Shown: positions 24,274 through 32,765 of the stretch, one piece after another
Layout: every line of letters begins with the position of its first letter
Numbering within the stretch: position 1 is the first letter of the stretch
Origin: CAYLYU01 sp964501925
Lineage (GTDB): Bacteria; Pseudomonadota; Zetaproteobacteria; Mariprofundales; Mariprofundaceae
Length of the DNA stretch: 44,420 nucleotides
Assembly (NCBI GenBank): GCA_964501925.1
Contig: CAZCTM010000017.1
Coordinates: 1 to 44,420, forward strand
Direction of reading: 5' to 3'
Notes under the pieces: generated by a model
Told to the model about the DNA's origin: nothing
Seen by the model: only the letters and a program-made list of their open reading frames with translations
The model's database searches: none
Translations under genes and position numbers: made by a program

Positions 24274-24309
24274 CATGGATGTGCAGGCAGGATCAACTGC
24301 ATATCCATG
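24274..24309 (+). promoter_or_regulatory. 13-bp hairpin in the leader of the DUF4156 lipoprotein gene
   Basis: CATGGATGTGCAG (24274-24286) can pair with CTGCATATCCATG (24297-24309). Twelve pairs are Watson-Crick and one would be G-U in RNA. The loop is 10 nt. It lies 32 nt before the ATG at 24342 and after the AT-rich TATTATATT that could be a -10 region. No T-run follows, so it reads more like an mRNA leader structure or operator than a terminator. Confidence 0.4.
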
Positions 24310-24341
24310 TCCAGATCCAGGGTCAATGGCGGGGGATAACC

Positions 24342-24665
24342 ATGAAGAAGGGACTGTTTCTATTGATTTTCTCGGCGATGCTAGTGACCTCCGGGTGTGC
24401 ATGGGTAAAGCTGACACCCGAGGGCGAACAGGTGCGGGTCCTTGGTTCCGGTCAGGTCTCAGCCTGCAAGAAGATAGGCAAGACCACCGTGTCGGTCCTG
24501 GCCAAGGTTGGGTTTGCCAGTCGCAGTGAAAAACTGGTCAGGGAAGAGCTTGAGACCCTGGCAAGAAACAGTGCCGGCAACATGGGCGGGGATAGCATTG
24601 TGCCGATATCGGGAATCGAGGAGGGTGAACAATCCTTCGATGTGTACAAGTGTGTCCGGCCATGA
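24342..24665 (+). CDS. DUF4156 family lipoprotein
   Basis: A 107-residue outer-envelope lipoprotein of unknown function. The signal peptide MKKGLFLLIFSAMLVTSGC ends in a lipobox with Cys19. The mature part has the DUF4156 pattern: VRVLGSGQVSACKKIGKTTVSV, a middle RNSAGNMGGDSI stretch and a final FDVYKCVRP. The two remaining Cys could form a disulfide. The ATG at 24342 follows GGGGGA at 24331-24336. An upstream in-frame ATG at 24279 would destroy the signal peptide. It is followed after 30 nt by another exported protein. Confidence 0.82.
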   Translation: MKKGLFLLIFSAMLVTSGCAWVKLTPEGEQVRVLGSGQVSACKKIGKTTVSVLAKVGFASRSEKLVREELETLARNSAGNMGGDSIVPISGIEEGEQSFDVYKCVRP

Positions 24666-24695
24666 TTTCTGAAATGTTATGAAGGAGACGCATCC

Positions 24696-25565
24696 ATGAC
24701 CACTCTGTCCAGGCTATCCCTAATGTTTGTCGGCATGCTGCTTATTTCCCCCCGGCCGGTTTTGGCCACCCAGCCGGGGGTGGGTAACACCACGCAACAG
24801 TTGATCAACGATTTGAACCGGCTCATCCAGAAGGGTCAACGGGAAAGGCTGGCCAGCCCGCAATTCCTGAATCAGCTACGCAACCTTACCCGCCGTTACG
24901 ACTGGCCGTGGCGAAATGTCGTTCTCTTCGACAATTTCAGGGATGGTGACTTCACGCGAAATCCGGTCTGGACCAGTGAGGGAGGGGAGTTCCGGGTTAT
25001 CCGTGAGGGGTTGAGAAGCCGCTTCAGGGGGCAGCCTGTACGCGGGAAGGGGGGACAGGACACAAAGGGAGTCTTGCTGGAACTGCTCCTGGACCAGGTG
25101 GCCAAGGATGGGGTTCAGGCCATACCGGCGGATTATGCCAGGATCCATGCCAGTGTCAGAACCGGCAATGCCTTTGCGGTCATCATGGACGTGACCTCCA
25201 TGAGCCGGCAACAGACGTCCGGGCAGCTGGAGTGGGGGCTGAGCGAGGGCAAGGCCATCGACTCTGCCGGTTATCGGCTTGTGTATTACCCCGGGACCAG
25301 GCCCGCAATTGAATTGCAACGCATCTCCCGGGGGCACACATCCATTGTTGAGTCCTATGAACGCGGGAACTTGCTTGAAGATGGTCGCAAACATCAGGTC
25401 ATCTGGCAGCGCCGAAGTGACGGAAGCATGATTGTCTACCTTGATAAGCGGCAGATCATGCGTACCGTGGACCGGGGGGTCCGGGGCCGGTTCGGACAGT
25501 TCTCGATTATCAATCGGGGAGGGGATTACATCATCCATCAGGTTTCCGTATCCAGCATCCGCTAG
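24696..25565 (+). CDS. Exported beta-sandwich-like protein, function unknown
   Basis: A 289-residue protein with a signal peptide (hydrophobic 7-23, probable cut after VLA). A short helical region with QQLINDLNRLIQKGQRERL follows. The rest is rich in beta-strand-like stretches: VVLFDNFRDGDFTRNPVW, FRVIREGLRSRF, GYRLVYYPGT, HQVIWQRRSDGSMIVYLD and FGQFSIINRGGDYIIHQV. The pattern is that of a concanavalin/LamG-like fold (DUF1080-like), which often binds glycans, but this is an inference and no catalytic residues are seen. The start is ATG at 24696 with GAAGGAG 9 nt upstream. It lies 5 nt before bioA and may share its transcript by position only. Confidence 0.7.
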   Translation: MTTLSRLSLMFVGMLLISPRPVLATQPGVGNTTQQLINDLNRLIQKGQRERLASPQFLNQLRNLTRRYDWPWRNVVLFDNFRDGDFTRNPVWTSEGGEFRVIREGLRSRFRGQPVRGKGGQDTKGVLLELLLDQVAKDGVQAIPADYARIHASVRTGNAFAVIMDVTSMSRQQTSGQLEWGLSEGKAIDSAGYRLVYYPGTRPAIELQRISRGHTSIVESYERGNLLEDGRKHQVIWQRRSDGSMIVYLDKRQIMRTVDRGVRGRFGQFSIINRGGDYIIHQVSVSSIR

Positions 25566-25570
25566 CCCTG

Positions 25571-26869
25571 ATGTCCCCGATCAAGCATCTCTGGTTCCCG
25601 TACACGGCCATGACAGGTCAGGGTCCGGTGAGGCCACCTCTGGAGATTTGCCGGGCTGAAGGCCCGTTCCTTATCGATGTTCGTGGCGGACGATACATTG
25701 ACGGCAATGGTTCATGGTGGGTCTCCAATCTGGGGCATCAGCATCCCCGCCTTGTTGCGGCGTTGAGGAAACAGGCTGAAATCATGTGTCATGTGTCCCT
25801 TGCGGGTGTCAGTCATGAACCTGCGGAGGCGCTGGCTGAAGCACTGATCAAGGTCGCGCCTCCCGGGCTGAGCCGGGTGTTTTACACTGATGACGGTTCG
25901 ACCGCGGTTGAGGTCGCCGCGCGCATGGCTGTCCAGTATCACCAGCAGACAGGCAGGCCATCGAAAAACAGGTTTATCGCACTGGCACATGCCTTCCACG
26001 GTGAAACCGTGGCCTGCGCATCCTTCTCGGACATGCCCGAATTCCACCGCTCGCTTGCGTCGATGCTCTTTGACTGTGAACGCATTCCAAGTCCCGCCGA
26101 CGGGATGAATGAATCACTGGATGCACTGAAAAAGCTGCTTGAGCAAAAGGGCGACCAACTTGCCGCCTTCATCCTGGAACCCCTCGTGCAGGGTGCGGGA
26201 GGCATGAGAATGTATCCTCCATCCTACCTTAAGAAGGTAAGGGAACTGACTGATAAACATGGGGTAATCCTAATCTGTGATGAGATCTTCACGGGCTACG
26301 GCCGGACCGGCACCATGTGGGCCTGCAACCAGGCGCAGATCACACCGGATATCCTCTGTACGGGTAAGGGGTTTACCGGCGGCGTGTTGCCCATGGCGGC
26401 AACGCTTGCCACCGAAAAGGTCTTTCAGGCCTTTGTCCACAAGCCAGGCGGGCCTGATCGAAGCCTGCGTTATGGCCACTCGTTTTGCGGCAACCCACTG
26501 GCCTGTGCCGTCGCCCTGGAGGTTCTTCGCGTCTATGAGGATGAGAAGATACTGGCCGGGATTCCTGAGCGCGAGGCTATTTTGAGCGATGGTCTGGAGA
26601 GGATCTCCGGAATTGCGGGCGTATCAGGTCACCGGCACTCAGGGCTCATCGGTGCCGTCGATCTCCATCCGGAACAGGGTCAGGGGTACAATGATCCGAT
26701 CGGCTGGCAGGTTTATGATGAGGCATTGAAGGCCGGAGCCTACCTGAGGCCGCTGGGAAACGTTGTCTATTTTGTCCCTGCCCTGAACATGCCGCTTCCG
26801 GTTCTGGAGAAATTGATGGACATCGCGGCAAGTGCCATATCGCGAGCCCTGGGGCGGAGACGGAACTGA
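25571..26869 (+). CDS. bioA: Adenosylmethionine-8-amino-7-oxononanoate aminotransferase
   Basis: It makes 7,8-diaminopelargonate from KAPA using S-adenosylmethionine as amino donor, a step of biotin synthesis. The 432 residues show the BioA start KHLWFPYTAM (hidden Trp-Tyr pair contacting the substrate), DGNGSWWVSNLGHQHPRL, YTDDGSTAVEVAARM, AFHGETVACASF, and ICDEIFTGYGRTGTMWA. The PLP lysine is K266 in CTGKGFTGG. These favour BioA over other class III aminotransferases. No other bio gene is in the window. The start is ATG at 25571, 5 nt from the preceding stop. Confidence 0.94.
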   Translation: MSPIKHLWFPYTAMTGQGPVRPPLEICRAEGPFLIDVRGGRYIDGNGSWWVSNLGHQHPRLVAALRKQAEIMCHVSLAGVSHEPAEALAEALIKVAPPGLSRVFYTDDGSTAVEVAARMAVQYHQQTGRPSKNRFIALAHAFHGETVACASFSDMPEFHRSLASMLFDCERIPSPADGMNESLDALKKLLEQKGDQLAAFILEPLVQGAGGMRMYPPSYLKKVRELTDKHGVILICDEIFTGYGRTGTMWACNQAQITPDILCTGKGFTGGVLPMAATLATEKVFQAFVHKPGGPDRSLRYGHSFCGNPLACAVALEVLRVYEDEKILAGIPEREAILSDGLERISGIAGVSGHRHSGLIGAVDLHPEQGQGYNDPIGWQVYDEALKAGAYLRPLGNVVYFVPALNMPLPVLEKLMDIAASAISRALGRRRN

Positions 26870-26897
26870 CGGGCCGCTTATCTGCTATGATGCAGGT

Positions 26898-26919
26898 AAT
26901 CATGCCAACGATCATGATT
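26898..26919. promoter_or_regulatory. Inverted repeat upstream of the V/A-ATPase operon
   Basis: AATCATG (26898-26904) and CATGATT (26913-26919) are perfect inverted arms with an 8-nt gap. They lie between a TATGAT (26886-26891, a possible -10) and the GTG start at 26938. This is the position of an operator or leader hairpin. No matching -35 is clear. Confidence 0.3.
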
Positions 26920-26937
26920 TCGAGGAGAGGGTAGGGC

Positions 26938-28506
26938 GTGTTATTTCCCCGCCGTATGCTTCGTCTGACCTGGTTTGTTCCCGAGGAGCGCCTTGCCCAG
27001 GGGCTGGAGACGCTTGCCAAGACCGGTGTCTTCCATCTGATCGACCATGTGTTCCTGGGAGACAGGAGGGATATCTCCGGACTCAAGGAGGCCTACAGGC
27101 AAAACCGCCACGCGCGCATGCACATCCTGGCTACAAGGATGTTGCAGCAATTTCCGGATTCAACGCTGCTTCATTACCGCATGGGTGTTCTGCCTGGCGA
27201 GGTCATGGGGCACATTCACGCGCCAGGCCTGTTCGTTCTGAACGACGGGCTTTTCCTGTGGGCGGGAAAGGGTGAGCCTCCGGACACCCTGACCCCTTAC
27301 CTTTTTCCGGCCAGGGTGCAGATTCCACCTCCGCTTCCCTTGTCGATGGATGAGAAGCAATGGGCGCTGTTTTTTGCCACGGCAGAGCGGGTGGGAAGTG
27401 TTGCCTCATGGTCGGTTATCGATGGCTGGATCCCCGCCGGGGCGGAAGGCCGGATAAGAAAGCTGCTCAATGGCGAGGCCGTATGGATGGCGAGTGCCGA
27501 GGAAAGCGGCCTCCCTCTCAGGGAGGTTCCGGTTCTTTACGAACGTCCCTCCTGGATGGAGGGCTTCAGCCTTCTCATGAACAATTTTGGAACAACCGCC
27601 TATCGTGAGCTGGATCCTGCGTTTTTCCTGGCGGCCGGCTTTGTACTGTTGTTCGGGATGATGTTTGCCGATCTTGGACAGGGGTTGCTCCTGGCCCTCC
27701 TGGGCTGGCTGCTTCTCCTTGCATCAGGAAACAGGATCGGACCCTCCTGGGCCCGCGGAAGATCCGCCCGTGTTGTCGCCGACGTTCTGATTCCCATTGG
27801 TCTTTCCGCCGCGTTTTTCGGGGCGATGTTTGGAAGCTGCTTTGCCCGTGAAGACCTGATTCAGCCCCTCTGGTTTCATCCCATGGACCAGGTCATGTTC
27901 TACCTCGGCACGACCATCGGTATCGGTATGGCCATGATCGCCGGGGGGCTCCTGCTGGGGATGCTGAACGCCATCCGGGGACGCCGTATGAGCGAGATCT
28001 TCTGGGACAAGTATGGTCCGGTAGGGCTGATATTTTACACGGGTCTGGTCGCACTGGTTATCTCGTTATTTCTTCAGGCCCCTGTTCTTGTTCCCGCAGG
28101 TCTCTTGCTTTGCCTCGGCGCTGTCCTGATCATCATGGTTCGTGGATTCTGGACGGCGGCATCCGAGGCCATGGTGACACGTGTCTTTCTCGGTCTTCTG
28201 GAAGGCTTCGATCTGGTGACCAAATTTTCCGTGCAAACCATTTCCTTTGCCCGTATCGCGGCATTCACACTGGCCCATATCGGCCTTTCCAAGGCGGTCG
28301 TTCTGATTGCGGACATCCTTGCAGGCTGGCCGATCCTGCCCGAAGTCACCATGGTTCTGGGAAACATCTTTATCATCGTGCTGGAAGGGCTGCTGGTGAG
28401 CATCCAGGTGGTGCGCTTGCATTTCTTCGAATTCTTCACCAAGTTTGTTATGGGCGGGGGGAGACCTTATGTCCCGCTGGTCATGAAGGAGGGAGTAAGA
28501 TGGTGA
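26938..28506 (+). CDS. atpI: V/A-type ATPase subunit I
   Basis: The membrane stator (a/I subunit) that provides the ion half-channels. The 522-residue protein has a cytoplasmic N-terminal half (about 1-220) and a membrane half with about seven hydrophobic helices (from FFLAAGFVLLFGMMFADLGQG onward). It ends with a charged tail KFVMGGGRPYVPL. The FADLGQG, FGAMFGS and FARIAAFTLAH stretches are typical of the family, with the essential Arg in the last. It is shorter than most (600-660). The start is GTG at 26938, preceded by CGAGGAGAGG, and the N-terminus LFPRRMLRLTWFVPEERL matches the family. It overlaps the K gene by 7 bases. Confidence 0.9.
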   Translation: MLFPRRMLRLTWFVPEERLAQGLETLAKTGVFHLIDHVFLGDRRDISGLKEAYRQNRHARMHILATRMLQQFPDSTLLHYRMGVLPGEVMGHIHAPGLFVLNDGLFLWAGKGEPPDTLTPYLFPARVQIPPPLPLSMDEKQWALFFATAERVGSVASWSVIDGWIPAGAEGRIRKLLNGEAVWMASAEESGLPLREVPVLYERPSWMEGFSLLMNNFGTTAYRELDPAFFLAAGFVLLFGMMFADLGQGLLLALLGWLLLLASGNRIGPSWARGRSARVVADVLIPIGLSAAFFGAMFGSCFAREDLIQPLWFHPMDQVMFYLGTTIGIGMAMIAGGLLLGMLNAIRGRRMSEIFWDKYGPVGLIFYTGLVALVISLFLQAPVLVPAGLLLCLGAVLIIMVRGFWTAASEAMVTRVFLGLLEGFDLVTKFSVQTISFARIAAFTLAHIGLSKAVVLIADILAGWPILPEVTMVLGNIFIIVLEGLLVSIQVVRLHFFEFFTKFVMGGGRPYVPLVMKEGVRW

Positions 28507-28853
28507 AAGGCCTTAAGGCGAACAAGTGGATCCTTGGAGTCTGCGCGACAGGCTTTAGCTTTGTCATTCTTTCCACCGTGCTGTACATATTCATGCCGGA
28601 AGCAGACGCGGGGAATGATGTTCCTGTTCCCCTTGATCTCGCGCACTGGGGTTATTACATGGCGGCGGCGGTGTCAACGGGGCTTGCCTGTATCGGCGCG
28701 GGTGTCGCCGTCGCCCATGTGGGTGCTGCGGCGGTTGCCGCCATCTCGGAAAAGCCGGAGATGCTGGCACGTGTCCTCGTCATCGTTGGCCTCGCGGAGG
28801 GCATTGCCATTTATGGCCTGATTATCGCGTTCATGATTCTGGCCCGCATTTGA
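28500..28853 (+). CDS. atpK: V/A-type ATPase subunit K (rotor ring proteolipid)
   Basis: The ion-carrying ring subunit, 117 residues. There is one N-terminal hydrophobic helix (10-31), a linker, then the two-helix hairpin (50-82 and 88-115). The ion-binding Glu is E100 in VGLAEGIAIYG. Helix 1 of the hairpin (IGAGVAVAHVGAAAVAA) lacks the Gln seen in sodium-type rings and E100 is followed by Gly, not Thr or Ser, so protons are the more likely ion (inference). A single hairpin plus an extra first helix differs from the four-helix K of many V-types. The ATG at 28500 overlaps the I stop. Confidence 0.9.
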   Translation: MVKGLKANKWILGVCATGFSFVILSTVLYIFMPEADAGNDVPVPLDLAHWGYYMAAAVSTGLACIGAGVAVAHVGAAAVAAISEKPEMLARVLVIVGLAEGIAIYGLIIAFMILARI

Positions 28854-29089
28854 TGGTTGAACTGCGATTCATCGGTGACAGGGAAGACCAGCTCCTCTTC
28901 CGGTCGATCGGCATCCAGCCGCCGGAGGATGGATGGGGAGATGCCATCCTGGTAGGGAAGGGGGGGAAGCTTCCTCCGGATGAGGCCCTCTACCTTGTTC
29001 TGCCCGATCCCGATGACCCCCTTGCTGAAACCGATCGTCTGGCTGAGATGCTGGGCCGCGCCGTTGGTCTCGGAAAGCTGCGACTGTGA
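28853..29089 (+). CDS. atpF: V/A-type ATPase subunit F (short)
   Basis: A small central-stalk regulatory subunit. The 78-residue protein begins VELRFIGDREDQLLFRSIGI, matching the start of subunit F (a strand, then GDRE, then a helix with F and GI). It then has DEALYLVLPDPDDPLAE. It is about 20 residues shorter than usual. Its place between K and E also fits. The ATG at 28853 overlaps the K stop by one base, and its own stop overlaps the next start as GTGA. Confidence 0.7.
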   Translation: MVELRFIGDREDQLLFRSIGIQPPEDGWGDAILVGKGGKLPPDEALYLVLPDPDDPLAETDRLAEMLGRAVGLGKLRL

Positions 29090-29658
29090 GGCATGAGGAA
29101 ACCCTCGCAAGGCTTCTTGCGGAGATCGATCAACGTGCCAGAGAGAAAGTGCTCCAGATCAAGGCTGACGAGCAGAAGGCCATAAAACGCATTGAGGCTG
29201 AGGCCAGGGCCGCGCTTGATTCGGAGCGGGCCAGGCGTGAAGAAAAATTCAGGCACGATCTTGAGAGTCGTCAGAAAAAGGCGTTGCGCAGGGTTGAGGA
29301 GACCCGGCTTGCCCGGATATGGGCGTTTGAGCGCAACAAAATGCGGGAGCTGGAGCTCGCCATACGCCGCAGGCTGGAAGCGCAGCCTTTTGATGCCGGC
29401 CGATTCCGGATTTGGCTGGAATCAGCCCGAAAGAAAATAGGGCGGTCGGAAGGCCTTGTTCTGGAGGTCAGAAAGGACTGGCGCAGGTCCGCACAAAAAT
29501 ACGGGATGAAGGTGAAGGAGACCCCGATACTCGGGGGGGGCATCCTGACCGATCCCGAAGGCGGCAGGCAGGTGGATGGCTCATGGGATCGCAGGCTGGC
29601 CGATCTCTGGCCCGGGATCTGGCAACGCTGGAAGAATGATGTCGGCCAAAATCGTTAA
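29086..29658 (+). CDS. atpE: V/A-type ATPase subunit E (peripheral stalk)
   Basis: The 190-residue protein has a long charged helix (about 10-105, rich in Lys, Arg, Glu and Ala, with no prolines) and a small alpha/beta C-terminal domain (LVLEVRKDWR ... GGGILTDPEGGRQVDGSW). This is the form of the E subunit that pairs with G/H in the peripheral stalk. The GTG start at 29086 overlaps the F stop. The gene overlaps the A gene by 20 bases. Confidence 0.85.
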   Translation: MRHEETLARLLAEIDQRAREKVLQIKADEQKAIKRIEAEARAALDSERARREEKFRHDLESRQKKALRRVEETRLARIWAFERNKMRELELAIRRRLEAQPFDAGRFRIWLESARKKIGRSEGLVLEVRKDWRRSAQKYGMKVKETPILGGGILTDPEGGRQVDGSWDRRLADLWPGIWQRWKNDVGQNR

Positions 29659-31354
29659 AATAAGCGGTCCACTGGTCATATGCGACCATCCGGAGACCTT
29701 TGCCATGAGCGAACGTGTGGCCGTGGGACAGGCCGGTCTGATTGGCGAGGTGATCCGCATCGATGTGGATCAGGTGGCCATACAGGTCTATGAGGAGACA
29801 ACCGGCCTGAAAACGGGAGAGCCGGTTACCGGCAGCGGCAGATCACTCTCCGTTGAGCTCGGACCCGGGCTGCTCGGGACCATTTTCGACGGCATTCAGA
29901 GGCCCCTGGCCTCAATCTATGAGGACAGCGGTGATTTTGTTGGCCGCGGCATCGCCATCCCTTCCTTGAGTCGCGAGAAGGCCTGGCCCTTCAAGCCGTT
30001 GGTTGAGAGAGGGGACAGGGTCAGGGGGGGGGCGGTCATCGGTGAGGTCCAGGAGACACCGCTGATCAAACACAGGATTATCCTTCATCCCCGCCGGGAA
30101 GGCGTGATTTGTGATATCAGTCCGGAAGGCGATTATACGATTGAACAGCCCGTTGCCCGCCTCAAAACGGATCACGGGCAGATCCTGGATGTCCCGATGT
30201 TCCATCACTGGCCTGTGCGTGTCAAAAGGCCGGTCAGGAAACGCCTGCTGCCCAGCGAACCCCTGATCACGGGGCAGCGCATCATCGATACGTTCTTTCC
30301 CATCTCCAAGGGGGGAACTGCGGCCATTCCCGGTGGCTTTGGCACGGGCAAGACCATCACCCAGCATAACCTGGCCAAGTGGTGTGACGCCGATATCATC
30401 GTGTACATCGGCTGCGGGGAACGGGGCAACGAGATGACCGGTGTCTTGATGGACTTTCCGCATCTCGAGGATCCGCGTACCCATCGGCCACTGATCGAAC
30501 GCACGGTCATGATCGCCAACACCTCCAACATGCCTGTCGCAGCCCGTGAGGCCTCGATTTACACCGGCATCACCATTGCCGAGTACTTCCGCGACCAGGG
30601 CTTCGACGTTGCCATTATGGCGGACTCCACATCCCGATGGGCGGAGGCCCTGCGCGAGATATCCGGTCGTCTTGAAGAAATGCCTGCCGAGGAGGGATTC
30701 CCGGCCTACCTGCCGACGCGGACGGCCGAGTTCTATGAGCGTGCCGGCAGGGTGCGCACGCTTTCGGGAGATACGGGTTCGGTGAGCGCGATTGGCGCCA
30801 TTTCCCCGCCGGGAGGGGACTTTTCGGAACCCGTGACCCTGCATACGCGCCGTTTCGTGAAATGCTACTGGGCTCTGGACAAGGAGCTGGCCAACGCACG
30901 CTTTTTCCCGGCCATCCATCCCCTTGATTCCTATTCGGAATATGACGAGGACCTCGGACCCTGGTGGAGCCGGTTTGATCCCGACTGGCGGGAGATCAGG
31001 GATGAGGCCATGCGCATCCTTCTGGAGGCAAACGAGCTGGCCCAGGTCGTGCGGATCATGGGCGAAGAAGGCCTGCCGGAGGAACAGAGAAAGGTTCTTC
31101 TGGCGGATCACCTGATCAAGGAGGCCTTTCTGCAACAGTCCGCATTCAGCGTGAATGACCGCTATGCTTCGCCCGAGAAGCAGTCAAAGCTGCTGCGGCT
31201 TGTCGTTCGCGTGGCCCGGCAGATCATGGAGGATGGTGATCCCGTGGACACACTGGCCAGCAAGTATCGCCTGGATGAGCTGATCCGGCTGAAAGATGAA
31301 GTGCCTTCCGGCAAGGCGGAGATTCTGGATACGTGGGACAAGGTTCATGCGTGA
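29639..31354 (+). CDS. atpA: V/A-type ATPase catalytic subunit A
   Basis: The nucleotide-hydrolysing/synthesising subunit, 571 residues. The N-terminal barrel (SGPLVICDHPET) is followed by the A-specific non-homologous insertion (about 110-190). The P-loop is GGFGTGKT at 232-239. The catalytic ERGNEM and the DSTSRWAEALREISGRLEEMPAEEG stretch are next, then QVVRIMGEEGLPEEQR in the C-terminal domain. The P-loop replaces the usual GPFGSGKT with Gly and Thr. Two ATGs in tandem at 29636 and 29639 are possible starts, and both overlap the E gene. The frame is open further upstream inside E but without family character. Confidence 0.96.
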   Translation: MSAKIVKISGPLVICDHPETFAMSERVAVGQAGLIGEVIRIDVDQVAIQVYEETTGLKTGEPVTGSGRSLSVELGPGLLGTIFDGIQRPLASIYEDSGDFVGRGIAIPSLSREKAWPFKPLVERGDRVRGGAVIGEVQETPLIKHRIILHPRREGVICDISPEGDYTIEQPVARLKTDHGQILDVPMFHHWPVRVKRPVRKRLLPSEPLITGQRIIDTFFPISKGGTAAIPGGFGTGKTITQHNLAKWCDADIIVYIGCGERGNEMTGVLMDFPHLEDPRTHRPLIERTVMIANTSNMPVAAREASIYTGITIAEYFRDQGFDVAIMADSTSRWAEALREISGRLEEMPAEEGFPAYLPTRTAEFYERAGRVRTLSGDTGSVSAIGAISPPGGDFSEPVTLHTRRFVKCYWALDKELANARFFPAIHPLDSYSEYDEDLGPWWSRFDPDWREIRDEAMRILLEANELAQVVRIMGEEGLPEEQRKVLLADHLIKEAFLQQSAFSVNDRYASPEKQSKLLRLVVRVARQIMEDGDPVDTLASKYRLDELIRLKDEVPSGKAEILDTWDKVHA

Positions 31355-32765
31355 CCCGCTCATTTACACCCAGCTGGAGTGCATCAAGGGGCCTCTTGTC
31401 GCCCTCTGCTGCACTCTGGGCGAGGTTGGTTTTGGCGAGTCCGTACGGATCGTCGATGCCTCGGGGGGTGTCAGGCAGGGCCGTGTCGCCCTGCTGGATG
31501 GCGATCGGGTGGTGGTGGAGGTTTTTCAGGGGACATCCGAGCTTGCCCAGAAGGGTAGCAGGGTGTGCTTTCTGGGCGAGCCCATCAGCATCAGTCTTGA
31601 CCCGGATATGATCGGACGAAGGCTGAACGGCATTGGTGAGCCCATTGATGGGGGGCCACCCCTGACCGGCAAACTGCGCAGGGATGTCATGGGCTCAAGC
31701 ATCAATCCGGTTGCCAGGGATTATCCGACCGACTTTATCCAGACGGGGATCTCATCCATCGATGTCATGAACGCGCTTGTTCGCGGCCAGAAGCTGCCGA
31801 TATTCTCCAGCTCGGGCCTGCCCCACGATCAGCTGGCCATTCAGATCGCCAGGCAGGCAAGAATAAGGCCCGATCTGCACGCCAGAAGGGAGGATCGGGC
31901 CGAGGAGGGGCTTGTTGTGGTTTTTGCCGCGATCGGCGTCAAGCATGATGTCGCGGTGAAGTTCTACGAAGAGATTGGCGGCAGGGCGGTCGCATTCCTC
32001 AATCTGGCGGATGATCCTCCCATGGAGCGTTTGCTGACACCGCGTGTGGCCCTGACCGCCGCCGAATATCTGGCCTTTGACCTTGGCATGCATGTCCTGG
32101 TCATCATGACCGACATGACTAATTACGGCGAGGCCTTGCGGGAAATCGCAACGGCACGAGGGGATGTGCCTTCCAGGAAAGGGTATCCCGGATATCTGTA
32201 CAGCGACCTTGCATCCATTTTTGAACGTGCAGGAAGAATCAGGGGCAAGGCGGGTTCAATCACCCAGGTCCCCATTCTGACCATGCCCAACAATGATATT
32301 ACGCATCCGATTCCCGACCTGACGGGTTACATCACCGAGGGCCAGATCGTGTTGACCAACAGCCTGCACCGGCAGGCGATATACCCGCCCATTGAATTGC
32401 TTCCCTCCCTTTCCCGTCTCATGAAGGATGGGGTGGGGGAGGGTCTGACCCGCTCCGATCACTTTCCCCTGATGAGCCAGCTTTACGCCTCCTACGCTCG
32501 GACCAACAGGGCGCGCCTGATGAGCCGTATCGTGGGTGAGACCGACCTGCCTGAAATCGATCGAACCTATCTCCGGTTTGGCCAGATTTTCGAGAAACAC
32601 TTCATCCATCAGGATGATGATGAGGAGCGATCCATTGAGGAATCCCTGGATCTTGGCTGGCGCTGTCTTTCATGCCTTCCGGAATCCGAGCTGACACGAC
32701 TTCCCAGAGAGGAGATAGACGCCCACAGGCATCTTCTGGAAGAGGGGAAGGAGCTGACCTTGTGA
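31347..32765 (+). CDS. atpB: V/A-type ATPase regulatory subunit B
   Basis: The non-catalytic nucleotide-binding subunit, 472 residues. It lacks a P-loop, having LPIFSSSGLPHDQLAIQIARQA at that site. Family landmarks are DRFGEP-like IGEPIDGGPP, FLNLADDPPMERLLTPR, MTDMTNYGEALREI, and GSITQVPILTMPNNDITHP. The ATG at 31347 overlaps the A stop by 8 bases. An in-frame ATG at 31296 inside A would add 17 non-family residues. It overlaps D by GTGA. Confidence 0.96.
   Translation: MRDPLIYTQLECIKGPLVALCCTLGEVGFGESVRIVDASGGVRQGRVALLDGDRVVVEVFQGTSELAQKGSRVCFLGEPISISLDPDMIGRRLNGIGEPIDGGPPLTGKLRRDVMGSSINPVARDYPTDFIQTGISSIDVMNALVRGQKLPIFSSSGLPHDQLAIQIARQARIRPDLHARREDRAEEGLVVVFAAIGVKHDVAVKFYEEIGGRAVAFLNLADDPPMERLLTPRVALTAAEYLAFDLGMHVLVIMTDMTNYGEALREIATARGDVPSRKGYPGYLYSDLASIFERAGRIRGKAGSITQVPILTMPNNDITHPIPDLTGYITEGQIVLTNSLHRQAIYPPIELLPSLSRLMKDGVGEGLTRSDHFPLMSQLYASYARTNRARLMSRIVGETDLPEIDRTYLRFGQIFEKHFIHQDDDEERSIEESLDLGWRCLSCLPESELTRLPREEIDAHRHLLEEGKELTL

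Noticed and set aside
29576..29638. Longer N-terminus for ATPase subunit A
   Set aside because: It lies inside subunit E, and the family N-terminus begins at the tandem ATG at 29636/29639.
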